Assembly (NCBI GenBank): GCA_963921825.1
Contig: OY997590.1
Location: 46,331,039-46,395,038 of the forward strand
DNA length: 64,000 nt
Origin: Erodium maritimum
Taxonomy: Eukaryota > Streptophyta > Magnoliopsida > Geraniales > Geraniaceae
Reading direction: 5' to 3'
In this document: positions 11,421 through 22,272 of the stretch, one piece after another
Position numbering within the stretch: position 1 is the first letter of the stretch
Layout of the letters: the number at the start of each line of letters is the position of its first letter
Notes under the pieces: generated by a model
The model's database searches: none
The model's input: the letters and a program-made list of their open reading frames with translations, nothing else
What the model was told of the DNA's origin: nothing
Position numbers and translations under genes: made by a program

Positions 11421-13385
11421 TATCGATCTTGAGATCGCTTAGAGTGCCGTTTACGATTTACGTTGTGGATTGTGTTTGCTAGCACTCGAGCCTTACACTG
11501 GTCGTATTGTTTTCATGATTATTCTCTATTGGAACGAGATTAAGACTGGTAAACCCTAACCGTATCTTAAACACACCGACCAGAGGTGCGGTAGCACCAA
11601 CGAACGCCAATTTGGGCGTGAAAGAGGAGTAACAGACCTGGTAATTCGGGAAGTTCTTTCCCTTCTTCGATAGTGAGAATCGAGTTTTAAGAACAAGTGG
11701 TGAAACATCAGACGTTCTTCGAACGCTATCGGCAACGAATGCCTGAGCAGTGAAAGGCTGTGGCCTTGACCAGTAGACGGTCCGAACGGTCACCAGAGAT
11801 GACCAAGCAACGACGAGATCAGGGTAGCGCAGCGGAAGCGTGGTGGGCCCATAACCCACAGGAGTAGTAATCTCCAGCTTCTTCTACCCATGCTTAAGAT
11901 TTACGTTTTAAAGTTTGAACCATCGAAGAAGGGTTGTTTCAAAATCCCGCTTTAAGAGCGAAAAGTTGCACAAGTGTGTGTCGTACTTAAGAGATTGGAT
12001 TAGAATGTGCTCCCTACGTTCGTCCAGTGAGGACTAAGCGTACCATAGGGTTACGCCTTATAAGTGAGAGCACCCCGCATTGACACCCATCAACAGATAG
12101 CCGATGGCAACTACCACAAGCTTCCAGGCCAGTAGCAAGATGGCACCGAACGAAGCGTTATGTGGTAGGTCAGATTTTGTGCCATGCATGGGCACATGGA
12201 GAGTTAAGGGTTAATCGTTGTTAGTTTTGAGTTGTTCAAGGAACGATGGAAGGAACCACGCTAGTTTCTGAACGGTTCAGATTATCGAGATCACAGTGCA
12301 TGATGATTACTCCTTATGGGATGACTTGGGTGGACTTGACTATAAGTTGTTTTGATCGACAGCCCGTGAACGAATGTCAACGGTATAAGGATCACGACCG
12401 ATCAGGATAAACCTTATTGATCAATCTTGGATTGTGTTTCGCTGTCGAGTGTGACTTTTGTACGTTGTTTGGTGTCTTGAAGGACGCCTACTTTCGGCTA
12501 AACGCCAGTACGAGGCTCTACCTCTCTGGTTATTGTACGTCGTTCGTTCGACTAGGTGTTGGTATAGTTCGTGGTTGTACGGAACCGTACACCGAGTTGG
12601 AAAACCGTGGTATCGCAGATACATTAACTTAGACGAAGCGACTTGTGAGTTGGGTTTGTCAGAAGTGTGAACTGGTATCGACGGTAAGAAAATTATAACA
12701 AGTTGGTTAACTTTTGTGTTCGACCGTAGTTGAGAATGGTTATTTCTCCTTATTATAGGATCGTGATACTTGTTGAGTGGTTTAATCTTTATCAGATTGA
12801 GAGTCGTGAACGGTTTTACCAGGTGTGACCTGTTGTTAGAATTGGGCAAGTATGCCGCACATCGGATAATGTGAGCTCCTTATGGTGGTACGTTTTGAGG
12901 CACGCCGACTTACGACTAGAGGTCGGTGCTTTGTGTTATTCACTTGTTTGAGGTAAGCCTACCTTTCCATGAGATCTGATGAAGCGAACGTTTGTTCCAG
13001 ATCCTTCGGTGTTAGTGAGGTCTTTTACTTGTTATTTGAAGTACGTAGCACTCCCTTGGAAGTTGTTTGTAGTCGGTCTTGACTTGTTAGTACTGAGTTA
13101 CGTTATGTGTGGTTTTGTCTTGGTTTGACTAAAAAAGGGTTCCAGCAGGATACCTTGACGATGGAATTTTCGGTGTAGGATATCGAGATCCTCACCTCAG
13201 TTTTCTTAAGTGTTTAGTTGTTGCTCGACTTGTGTTGTTACTCGGTTTTCTTAAGTTGGTGAAACTTTGCGCCGTCTTCATGAATTTGGGTGAGACGGTT
13301 TTGGTACCGCCAAGTATGGCGTTTGAGAAATTAACGTGATCAAGAGGAGCGCGTTCATTTTAAATTTCGAGGACGAAATTCTTTT
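11421..13385 (+). other. GYP-1 residual pol and 3' untranslated region
   Basis: Only one segment is recognisable. About 12108-12172 matches the integrase stretch encoding N-S-F-Q-A followed by M-A-P and E-A-L-x-G-R in GYP-3 (38650-38715). The rest holds no domain I can name and no long frame that resembles retroviral pol. The end, ATTTCGAGGACGAAATTC just before the polypurine tract, is typical of Tekay/Del elements. Confidence 0.55.
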
Positions 13386-13397
13386 AAGGGGGGAAGA
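13386..13397 (+). other. GYP-1 polypurine tract
   Basis: AAGGGGGGAAGA lies directly upstream of LTR2. This is the plus-strand priming site during reverse transcription. Confidence 0.9.
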
Positions 13398-13973
13398 CTG
13401 TAAAGACCGAAAAAATTAAATTGGGGCAATCTTTTACAAAAGGAAATGTCGGGGTGGATTTTTGCAACGAGTTTTTTTTTTGAAAGGGAAAAATCAAAAA
13501 AAAAAAAAGAAGAAGGGAAAAGAGGGCTGATCTGGTTTGAGCTGGAGATTGGGCCGGTTCAGGCCCAATTCGTTGAGTGTGTTAGGCCAAGAAGCGCGGC
13601 CCGACCCGGTGACACTAAAGGCCCAGCCCTGGCTACGTTATAACATGAACCGAACCCTAATTCAGGGTTACTGTTCATCGTCCTCACGCCTCACCCTCCC
13701 CCTTTCTCTCTCGCGTGCACTCGAACCAGACGTTGCCGCCGTCCTTCCTCAGGCCACCCCTCTTCGTTCCACTGCTTCTCCTCCACGTACAAACCACGCC
13801 TTACCCCCCTCTTCCTCGTACACGGCGAACCGTGCCGGCATCGGACACGAGACGTCTCGCTGGAGCCCTTCGCTTCCAATCGTCGACTCCGAACTCCAAT
13901 CGAGCACGATAGTGACCAAATCGAGCAGTCCGAGCTCACTCGCACCCCTACCCTCTCTCTCTGACCTCAATCC

Positions 13974-15661
13974 TGTTAGTCTTAGTGCCCGTAGTTCAAT
14001 CCTAAATGTCCAAATGTATATATCATCGTTAGCAATAAAATTAAAGCGGCTTTATATTACTTATGTGTTGGAGTAATATATCGATGTGTGCTCTGATCTA
14101 TGCCCACCATGCGAATAGAACCATAGATCGAGATAGATCACACTCGATGGGTCCCTAGTCAACAAAGCTTCACGAGAAGCGACTAGTATGAAAGATGGCT
14201 CTTTATGGCTTACGTTCTGTTAGTCATTGGAATGGGATTCCGGAGTCTGATCATAGATATCATGTGGGACATGATATTGGACGACCCGCCCTGAAAATGT
14301 GCCATAGATTAAGTCATGAACATATTCAGTGTTGTAGCTTGTCATGTATCCTTAGACCAAGGAGTCTTTGTGATCGCTATGTAGTCAACAACTGAGTTTG
14401 ACCTGAGCCTAACGTTGTCCGTAACAGGGCTTCCATAACGGCCAGGATTGGCTTGGGGACGGGCTACATGAGTGACACGAAAGACGGCTAAGGGATTTAT
14501 CCCTCATACTAAGGTATGGGAAAGATATCGGTTCTCGACCACTTGATCGAGAGTGACTGGAAGAATAGCATGGCCATGCACATGATACTGGGTATCATAT
14601 CTTCAGTCATCTCACATATCAAGGAACGGTGATTGAGAATAATAAGGATGACGGCTCTATGCCTTATCTCAATCAGGATATCGGAGATAAAAGGATAATG
14701 ACAGGGACGACGGAAAGGTTAGAATCGACAGGGTCGATTCGTTATGTAGTGTCAGGCAATACTAAAGTCTCGTTAATTGCCACTTAAATAGGATCAAGTA
14801 AAATGGGATTTTACGTTGATCTATTGACATGCATAAACCTAAGGGTCACACCGGAGGATGAAACTCATTGACACATTTATGGAGAATGGCCAAAAGGGAG
14901 TTGTCTCGGGACATGACCAAAACTGGGTTTTGGGTCATGTGCCCGTAAGTGAATAGGACTTCACAGATCGAGACAAGGCTTGGAGTCTTGGGATTGATCG
15001 CGTCGGATAATGTTGGACATTTCCGGTATGAAAGGCCTGGAGGCGATGAGCGAATCACGGGACCTCGTTTGAAATGGCCACGGGCCATGTTCAAAGAGGC
15101 CCATGAAAGGCCCATGCAACCAAGGCCCATGGAACTAATTAATCAAGTCTTGATTAATTAGTACTAAGTAAGCAAGACAAGGATTAAGGTGTTGGTGATT
15201 CACCACCTAACTCAATCTTGTCTTGCCATACTTTGTCCTATTTACACCTTACTTGACACCATACTTGTCTCATGCCTTTAGTTGGACAAGTATGGGTTTT
15301 GTTATGTTTAAGTCATCTTTTTCCAACATAACAAACACAAGACAAGAATAGGAAACACATTTTCTCTCCCTCTTCCATGGCCATTTCGGGTTTGGCTAGT
15401 TTCCACCTCCATGTTTGTGTTCTTGAGTCCTCAAAGAGAAGAACTACGTGGCTTTGATTCCCATGTGGATACGTAGGCGTCTTGGAGACTCAAGCCAATC
15501 ATTCGTTAACCGGTGTTCTTGTTTTGGTAAGAACTAGTGCTGAATTTTTCTCTTGTTAATCCATTCTTTGTTAGTTGTTTCATGGTTTTAATTGTCTCTT
15601 GGTTTTCATTGATTTTCCGCTGCGAGTTGGTTCATCTCCAACCCTACCTCGAGACCCAACA
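13974..15661 (+). mobile_element. Solo Ty1/copia LTR (copy a) inside GYP-1 LTR2
   Basis: 1688 bp, from TGTTAGTCTTAGTGCCC to CTCGAGACCCAACA, flanked by AATCC on both sides (13969-13973, 15662-15666). The empty site is present in LTR1 at about 6341-6360. A second complete copy lies at 40073-41759, and a minus-strand copy closes COP-1 at 23722. The 3' end, with TTTTCCGCTGCGAG shortly before the CA terminus, is characteristic of many plant copia LTRs. There are no internal genes. Confidence 0.93.
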
Positions 15662-16925
15662 AATCCGACGGAAAACGCGTTCTCCCGAGCTTTTCCCAGC
15701 AGTTTCAGACGGATTTGCCGCCGGCGAAGACGTGAACTCCAGATCTGAAGGGGAAGCACTTTTGGGTCTCACTCGAGCCTCGCCGTCACGGCTACGGCGT
15801 CACCAGCACCCCACGCTCCTCGCCGCCCTATTTCCTCCCTTTTCCGAGCGTTTCCGACGCGATGGTCGGTGTCCGGAGTACCATTGCCCGCCTGAGACGC
15901 CGCCGGAGTCAGGGCAACTCGGACTCGTGGTCAAACAGGCTTGGGCCAGTTGGGCCTTGGGCCTGGTTGGCAACGGGCCGGGCAAGACAGTTCAGGCCTT
16001 GGGCTGGCACCAGCAGAAGACGGGCTTGGCCCAGTACACCTCGCGGGCCAGGCCGGGCTCGGTAGTGGGTCAGGATCCGAACCGGGTCGGGTCTGGACTC
16101 GGGTTTGGGCTTGGGTCTGGGTCCGATCCGGGTCAACCCGGTTTGACAGAAATTATTTTTAAAAACAGATTTAATTAATGAATTTAATTAAGTAAAGGTG
16201 AGAATTTTAAAGGACTTTTTGGATAAATCTGTGGACCTTTGGGCATTTATTGGTATTGATTGGACTTTTTATGTGTCAAACCTAGACGGGACTTCGCCCG
16301 AGATCAAGGGCTTGGACCCGAGCTAGAAGAACGAAGATCACGCCGGAACCCGTGTGAAGAACGGAGTGGTGACCACTCGAGCGTTGCTTCAGAGTTTTAT
16401 TAGAGGAAGACCGCAAGGTAGGGAAAGTCTTAATTACGTAACTACCGCTTAGAATGCATGATTAGGATAATAAAATCGGAAAGGTCCTAGAATTGCCTAT
16501 AGGACGCGAATAACTAGAATAATCGTATTTCAATTACTAATAAACGATGAGTCTAGTATGCATGCTTAGGACGATGACAATTAGTGAAGTGTGCTTTCAA
16601 TACTTGGGAACTTGATTTACTGGTAGAGAGGCTGTGAAGAGCTCTCGGATTAGTTGCGTGCTAGATTCACATGCTTGATTGATTGTTGTCGGGTTCACAT
16701 GTTCCGATGTGTGTTGCTTGATGGAGGAATGAAATGCTTGTTCCTTTATTCTTGTTCTTGAATGTATGCTCGTTTATTGGTTTGTCTGTTTGTTTGTTTG
16801 GTTCGGTACTACACCGGGGGGGTAATCCGGTGCCGTTGTGGTGGTTGGAGTTGGACAGATACAGTGAGATACAGACTGGGTATTGGAGCCTGAGGGCATT
16901 GGTTAATTGTTAATACGAGAGTTAA

Positions 16926-17125
16926 TTATCGGCAGATCCTACGGGATATTGAGTGATGTGAGGAGCTACGGCTCGGCAGATCCTACGGGATATTGAGTGA
17001 TGTGAGGAGCTACGGCTCGGCAGATCCTACGGGATATTGAGTGATGTGAGGAGCTACGGCTCGGCAGATCCTATGGGATATTGAGTGACGAGAGGAGCCT
17101 ATGGCTCGGCAGATCCTGCAGGATA
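16926..17125. repeat. 44-bp tandem repeat in GYP-1 LTR2
   Basis: Five copies of the same 44-bp unit found eight times in LTR1. The array has contracted or expanded since the LTRs were identical. Confidence 0.9.
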
Positions 17126-17879
17126 TTGATTCTGGTTACTTAAGGTTTCATCCCAAGGAACTGCGTCACAGTGGAGCACTACTTGGTTCCCTATGACATA
17201 TGGTCCTTAGGTGGCATTTCCGAATTGGTTTCGGTGCCCCGATGCATGTACCTCCTCTGGACCGAGGGAAAATCTGATATGATGTGGATATTCTGGTGGA
17301 TCGGATTATGGGAACCGAGGTGATCCCAGAATCTATCCATGGATCGGAGGCTTGAGAAAGCAAGTGGTCGGCAAGATACTGTTATTTCCCAGTTTACTCT
17401 TATTGAGGCTTTAAATCATTTATTATGAATTTCTTTATGTTATGGTTACCTTGATACTATTGCGTAGTTGTAACCGTTTCTGTTCCTTATTACTTCTTAT
17501 TTATCTTATTGCATTATTGTACGAATTACATTCGTAAGCAGTTTATCTTTGACTTAAGGGTTGAGTTATTAAGGTTTTTCCTACTGAGCGTAAGCTCATC
17601 CCCTTTGGTTTCTATCTGTTTTACAGGCGTACCGGATGTCTAGGAAGGTCTAGGCTCGGGAACTTTTAGACTTCTTTGGGTTCTACTAGAGTTATGTTGG
17701 TCTCATGTATTTTAAACATTACTTATTTGACTCATTTTAAGTTTTAGAACTATTCATAGTTGTTGATTTCAGAGAGCTTACCTTAATATTATAAAAGTTT
17801 TAGTATTTAATTATTGCTTTTCCACTATTAATTCCGGTCACGTCTCGAGTCCGGTAAATACCGGATTTGGGGCGTGACA

Positions 17880-18713
17880 ATGTCCATCTTCACCTTGAAG
17901 ATCCATTTGCATCCGATGGTCCTCACACCATTGATGAGATTACCAGTTCCCAGACTCGGTTGTCCGACATGGATTGCATTTCCTCCCTCATGACTCCCAA
18001 CCATAACTGGGAGTCGGGCCCATCCACGATTTCCTGAAAGGTGGTTGGATCATGTGATCCACCATGACTTCATTCTCACCTCCAAATACCATATCTTGGA
18101 GGTGGACGACTAATCCTTTCAGATCGCCTTGGATCTTCCGGAATTGTAACAGGAATTGGTTCTTACTCTACGACCATCACTGGCTCCCTTTCTACTGGGT
18201 TGTCAATTGCTTTAGACAGATCTGTACCATCCTGAATTTCTTCGAGATGCATAGTCCTCCCAATGACGTCTTTGGAAAAAAAAATCATTTTTCCATAAAG
18301 ACCCTACCCCAAGCGACGAACACCATGTTCTCACTGGGTTTATAAGAAGTAGTATCCCCTTGTTGCTTTGGGATACCACACGAAGGTGCATATCTTAGAT
18401 ATTGGTTCGAGCTTAGTCGAAACCAAATGTTTTACATAAGCCTCGGAACCACAAATCTTTAGGAAGGACAAAGCGGGAATCTTCCCATGCCATTTCTAAA
18501 ATGGTGTCCCTTCCACAGCCTTCGTCGAAGCCCGATTCACTATGAATGCAGTCATCTCTAGAGCATACCCAGAAAGAGATTGGGAGATCAGTCCAACTGA
18601 TCATGGATCAGACCATATCCAATAAAGTTCGATTTCTCCACTCGGACACAGCATTCAACTGCGATATTCCGGGAGGAGTCAATTCTGGAAAAAAATCCCG
18701 CTCACCACCAGAG
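17880..18713 (-). pseudogene. Copia pol fragment (integrase end to RT start) within GYP-1 right end
   Basis: The 17880-18338 part aligns by eye, with many substitutions, to COP-1 36180-36640 on the same strand, so it comes from the same copia family. On the minus strand 18640-18340 corresponds to the integrase C-terminal region and 18100-17880 to the start of the reverse transcriptase (the stretch after the conserved Q-M-D/M-S-E-M region). Frameshifts and an A9 run (18277-18285) break it. It is joined directly to the end of LTR2 on the left. On the right it joins LTR sequence at the motif AGGAACTGC. Confidence 0.75.
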
Positions 18714-19437
18714 GAACTGCATCCCAGGGGGACGCTACTTGGTTCCCTATGACATATGGTCTTTAGGTGGCATTTCCGAATTGGTTTCGGTGCCCCGATG
18801 CATGTACCTCCTCTGGACCGAGGGAAAATCTGATATGATGTGGATACTATGGTGGATCGGATTATGGGAACCGAGGTGATCCCAGAATCTATCCATGGAT
18901 CGGAGGCTTGAGAAAGCAAGTGGTCAGCAAGATACTGTTATTTCCCAGTTTACTCTTATTGAGGCTTTAAATTATTTATTGCGAATTTCTTTATGTTATG
19001 GTTACCTTGATACAATGGCGTTGTTGTAATCGTTTCCGTTTCCTTATTTATCTTATTGCATTGTTGTTCGAATTACATTTGTAAGCAGTTCATCTTTGAC
19101 TTAAGGGTTGAGTTATTAAGGTTTTTCCTACTGAGCGTAAGCTCACCCCTATTTGTTTATTTATTGTTTGTACAGGTATACTTGAGACTTGGGGAAATTC
19201 GAGGCTCGGGAGCTTCCGGATGTCTGGAGAATTGTATTAGAGATGTGTTGGTCCACATAGTTGAACTTTATTTACCTTATGTTACTTATCAAGTTTTAAC
19301 ATCTTTTCTTGGATTATTGAGAAATACTTTAGTCTCGTTTTCAGCTATAAAGGAATTTATTACAGTTTTATTACTTTTACCTCGGTTGTTTTGGCTCACG
19401 TCTCGAGTCCGGCCAAAACCGGATTTGGGGCGTGACA
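18714..19437 (+). repeat. GYP-1 partial LTR3, true right terminus
   Basis: It matches LTR1 8198-8918 almost base for base, much closer than LTR2 does over its last 350 bp. It ends GGCGTGACA next to the ATTTT target duplication that pairs with the left end of GYP-1. It is therefore the original 3' terminus of the insertion. It contains the TGAGC-GTAA-GCTCA hairpin at 19132-19145. Confidence 0.88.
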
Positions 19438-21460
19438 ATTTTTATTCCTAGCCCTCCCTCTTTCTTTGGCCTGCACACATTGTTCCAAGGGTAAACTACA
19501 AATGCATACCTTGAAGTTGCGAGTTGTAACTCAAAACCCCTCTGTCAGCTAAAATGATGAAAATACCCTCAGCTACACTTCAATACTTATGTTAAAAAAA
19601 TTATTTAAAAATTACTTTTGTTATATATATATATATATATTTATTTACTTATTAAATGACTTCATTTTTATTTAAAAAATCACTTCATTTATATTTAAAA
19701 AAAATTATTTTAAAAAATCACCGAGGGTATTTTCGTCATTTTAGCTGACAGAAAGGGTTTTGAGTTATAACTCGTAACTTTAGGGTATGCATCAGTTAAC
19801 TTTAACCTTCAGGGTAATCATCGGTTATACGTGCAAACTTTAGGGTATGCGTTTGTAGTTTACCCTTGTTCCAATTTACTTTATAAAAAGCTCTAGGGAA
19901 GAGCTCCCATGCCATAAAAATATCCTTTGCCAAGACTCCATTTCTCTCAGTACTTTCTTTGGAGCTTTTATTATTGAGAAGAAGTAAAAAGGAAGTGCAC
20001 TCAAAGTAGATTTGATAAGAGTTATTCTCCCCCCCCCCCCTAAAGATAAAAGATTTGCTTTCCACAACCCTAGTTCATTTTTGAATTTCTCTATAATCAA
20101 GTCCCAGGTTTTGATTCTTTTAGGATTTTCTCCTAAGGGAAATCCCATATAGGTGGTTGGTAATTTCCCACTAGTACAATCTAGAACCTGCAGTATAGCT
20201 TGCTCTTCCTCCTCCTCAAGATTCATTAAGTAAGCTACATATTTGTCATAGTTCACTACTAAACCAGAAGCTAACTTGAACATTATCAGAGACACAAGGC
20301 ACCTATATCAGTGGCTTGGATGAAGAAGATAGTGTCATCTACAAATTGCAAGTGGGAGATTTTTGGACCATGTTGCTGAAAATGTATGCCTTCAAAGAGC
20401 CATTGTTGCAGACTGGCCTTTATGATTTGATTTAAACCCTCTGCTGCAATTACAAACAATAGAGGAGAAATTGCACAACCTTGTCTGAGTCCTCTTTTTA
20501 ATTGGAAGTCAGGACTTGGAAATCCATTTACTAGTATTGAGACATTTTCCTTGAGACAAGATATTATCCAAAATTTCCATTTAAAGCCAAACCCCATTCT
20601 TGTCAATATTTTCATCAGATAACCCCAACTAACCTTGCCAAAGTCTTTTTAAAAATATGCTTTAAAAATAATGGCCTTTTGTTTTGTGGATTTTATGTAG
20701 TCTACCACCTCAGAAGCTATAAGGATCTCATCAATAATTTGTCTTTCCTGAATAGAACCAGATTGTTCCTCTCCCACAATAGAGCTAATAACCTGCTTGA
20801 GTCTGCAGGATAGAAGTTTGGAAAGTATTTTTAAGTCCCTCTCATGAGGCTTATAGGCATGTAGTCATCAAAGGTCAAAGGAGCTTCATTTTTTTGGAAT
20901 TAGGGTAAGGAATGATGAATTTAGGCCTTTCCCAAGCTGGCCAGTGAGATAGAAGCTGTGGAAGAAGTTCAAAAGATGTTCTTTGATAATTTTCCAACAG
21001 AATTGGAAAAATTTCAGTGTGAAGCCATCAGGTGCTGTTGCCTTTTCAGCATTACAAGCCATTACTGCCTGTAAAATTTCTTTCTTAGTGAAAGGTCTTT
21101 CCAGCCACATAGATTGTTCAGAGGTTAAACTTGTCAGATTTTTTGTCTTTAGTGAATCTTTTTGCAAAATGTTCAGCAACAGCTTCTTTTATTTCTTGTG
21201 GGGATGATAAAAGCCTATCCTTAAACCATATATGTTTGATCTTTTTACCAGCTCCTTTGAAGTTAGCCACTCCATGGAAATACTTCTTCCTATCCTTTTG
21301 ACTCCATAATTTTGACAGTGGCTTATATTTCAAGATTAAATGAGCCTTATGTTCTCCTCTATTTGCACACTCAGCTGGAGTAAGAGGTCTTGTTTCCACA
21401 ATTAAGTCAAGATTATCAATAGAATTTGGCAAGAGAGCTATTAGAGTTTCATCCAAAGCA
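19438..21460 (-). pseudogene. LINE-A ORF2 reverse transcriptase
   Basis: The minus strand reads RT motifs in order. A-T-A-P-D-G-F-T-L-K-F-F-Q-F-C-W lies at about 21055-21000. L-I-P-K-K is at about 20890. The motif A region at about 20640-20600 has K-D-F-G-K-V-S-W, but the catalytic aspartate position reads tyrosine, followed by a stop. G-L-R-Q-G-C-A-I-S-P-L-L-F is at about 20500-20460. Motif C is F-V-D-D at about 20325. Then comes Y-M-G-F-P-L-G and the R-I-T-L-I-K-S block near 20150-20000. Several stops, and a frame change near 19900, precede W-N-N-V-C-R-P. A MITE interrupts it at 19489-19865. The protein would prime DNA synthesis at nicked genomic targets; this copy cannot. Confidence 0.85.
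19489..19865. mobile_element. MITE-1, Mutator-type, in LINE-A
   Basis: 377 bp with terminal inverted repeats starting GGGTAAACTACAAATGCATA on the left and ending TATGCGTTTGTAGTTTACCC on the right. Longer inner complementarity includes TCAGCTAAAATGATGAAAAT against ATTTTCGTCATTTTAGCTGA. It is flanked by a perfect 9-bp duplication TTGTTCCAA (19480-19488, 19866-19874), the length made by Mutator-like transposases. The core has a TA dinucleotide run at about 19623-19641. Non-coding and non-autonomous. Confidence 0.92.
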
Positions 21461-22272
21461 CATAGTGTGGCTGACCATAGATTTTATAGGATGACCAGAA
21501 GCCTTGAACTGCTTCAAAAAACCTTGGATCCTCTGTCCAAATATTTAGAAATTTGAAAGGTTTAGGATCCCAATCTATCAGATTATCTAAGAGGTCTATG
21601 AACTTAGATTGATCTGGGGAGACATACCTGAGATAAGCTTTTAATTTAGCCAGAAATTCCTAGGAGATGAGAAACCTGTCAATTCTAGAAAGCTCTAGAT
21701 TCAGGGAAAAACCAAGTATTTTTGCCACCGTTTAGAGGTAAATTGATAAGTCTTGCATTAAGTATAAAATCTTAGAATAACCTCATATAAATTCTACCCG
21801 GCCTCTAAGAAGATCTTTCATTCACCGAGTTGACGACATTAAAATCTCCACGTAAGAGTAGAAGTGTATCTAAGGGGAGTGCCTTGATCAAGTCATCCAA
21901 ATCTACCCATAAATCTTTCATCCCAGAAGCAGAAGAAGGAGCATATATGTTTATAATGCAGCAGAGAGTTTGGCAAATGACTAGCTTACCATACAAAATT
22001 AATGCACCTTTTTTTTCCTCAAAATGCAGTATTGAGAAATCTTTTGTTTTTCACAAAGAAATTAAGCCTCTAGAGGTGTCAACAACATCTGTATGGAAAG
22101 AATCCCTACCCCAGGAAAGTCCACAGCTTCTGAGTAAATTGGTAGGGAAAATATCAATCTTAGATTCTTCAATGAGGATAAAATTAGGGGCTTGCTTGGA
22201 CACCAATGAACTGAAGTTTCCCCTCTTCTGATGAGAGGGGATTCCTCTCATATTCCATGAGAGGAATTTCAT
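21461..22272 (-). pseudogene. LINE-A ORF2 AP-endonuclease domain
   Basis: ORF2 starts at 22272 with M-K-F-L-S-W-N-M-R-G, the classic L1 endonuclease N-terminus. I-L-I-E-E-S-K (catalytic glutamate region) follows near 22180. N-I-Y-A-P-S lies at about 21955 and G-D-F-N-V-V at about 21850. The domain nicks target DNA for target-primed reverse transcription. A stop or frame change after R-G-L-I-S-L (about 22054) and more near 21790-21480 disable it. The start was chosen because the L-S-W-N motif directly follows this methionine. Confidence 0.82.

Larger units (their letters stand above)
13399..17879 (+). repeat. GYP-1 LTR2, interrupted by solo copia LTR
   Basis: It starts TGTAAAGACC and is nearly identical to LTR1 up to about 17520, apart from three differences. 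It carries an inserted 1688-bp copia LTR, has lost about 240 bp relative to LTR1 7376-7600 (junction near 16695), and has five instead of eight 44-bp repeats. From about 17530 to its GCGTGACA end it diverges strongly from LTR1 and LTR3, as if this portion came from another gypsy subfamily. Confidence 0.85.
5767..19437 (+). mobile_element. GYP-1, non-autonomous Tekay/Del-type gypsy retrotransposon with rearranged right end
   Basis: It begins TGTAAAGACC and ends GGCGTGACA, with a perfect ATTTT target duplication at 5762-5766 and 19438-19442. It is inserted into the LINE-A reading frame. Order: LTR1, tRNA-Met primer site, leader, decayed gag, short integrase remnant, polypurine tract, LTR2 (itself carrying a solo copia LTR), a minus-strand copia fragment, then a partial third LTR copy that ends at the target duplication. 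RT, RNase H and most of integrase are absent. The LTR ends and polypurine context resemble those of GYP-3, which has pol and may represent its autonomous relative. Confidence 0.88.

Noticed and set aside
13537..14076. 179-codon plus-strand open frame
   Set aside because: Lies in GYP-1 LTR2 and ends inside the inserted copia LTR; the LTR1 copy has no equivalent intact frame.
15537..16178. 213-codon plus-strand open frame
   Set aside because: It begins in the solo copia LTR and runs into GYP-1 LTR2, crossing the insertion junction. A GC-rich LTR segment, no domain.
13399..17879. LTR2 as the simple 3' LTR of GYP-1
   Set aside because: The sequence after 17879 (ATGTC) does not match the ATTTT left flank; the matching duplication is at 19438-19442.
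21830..22231. 133-codon plus-strand open frame
   Set aside because: Antisense of the LINE-A endonuclease domain, which is recognisable on the minus strand.
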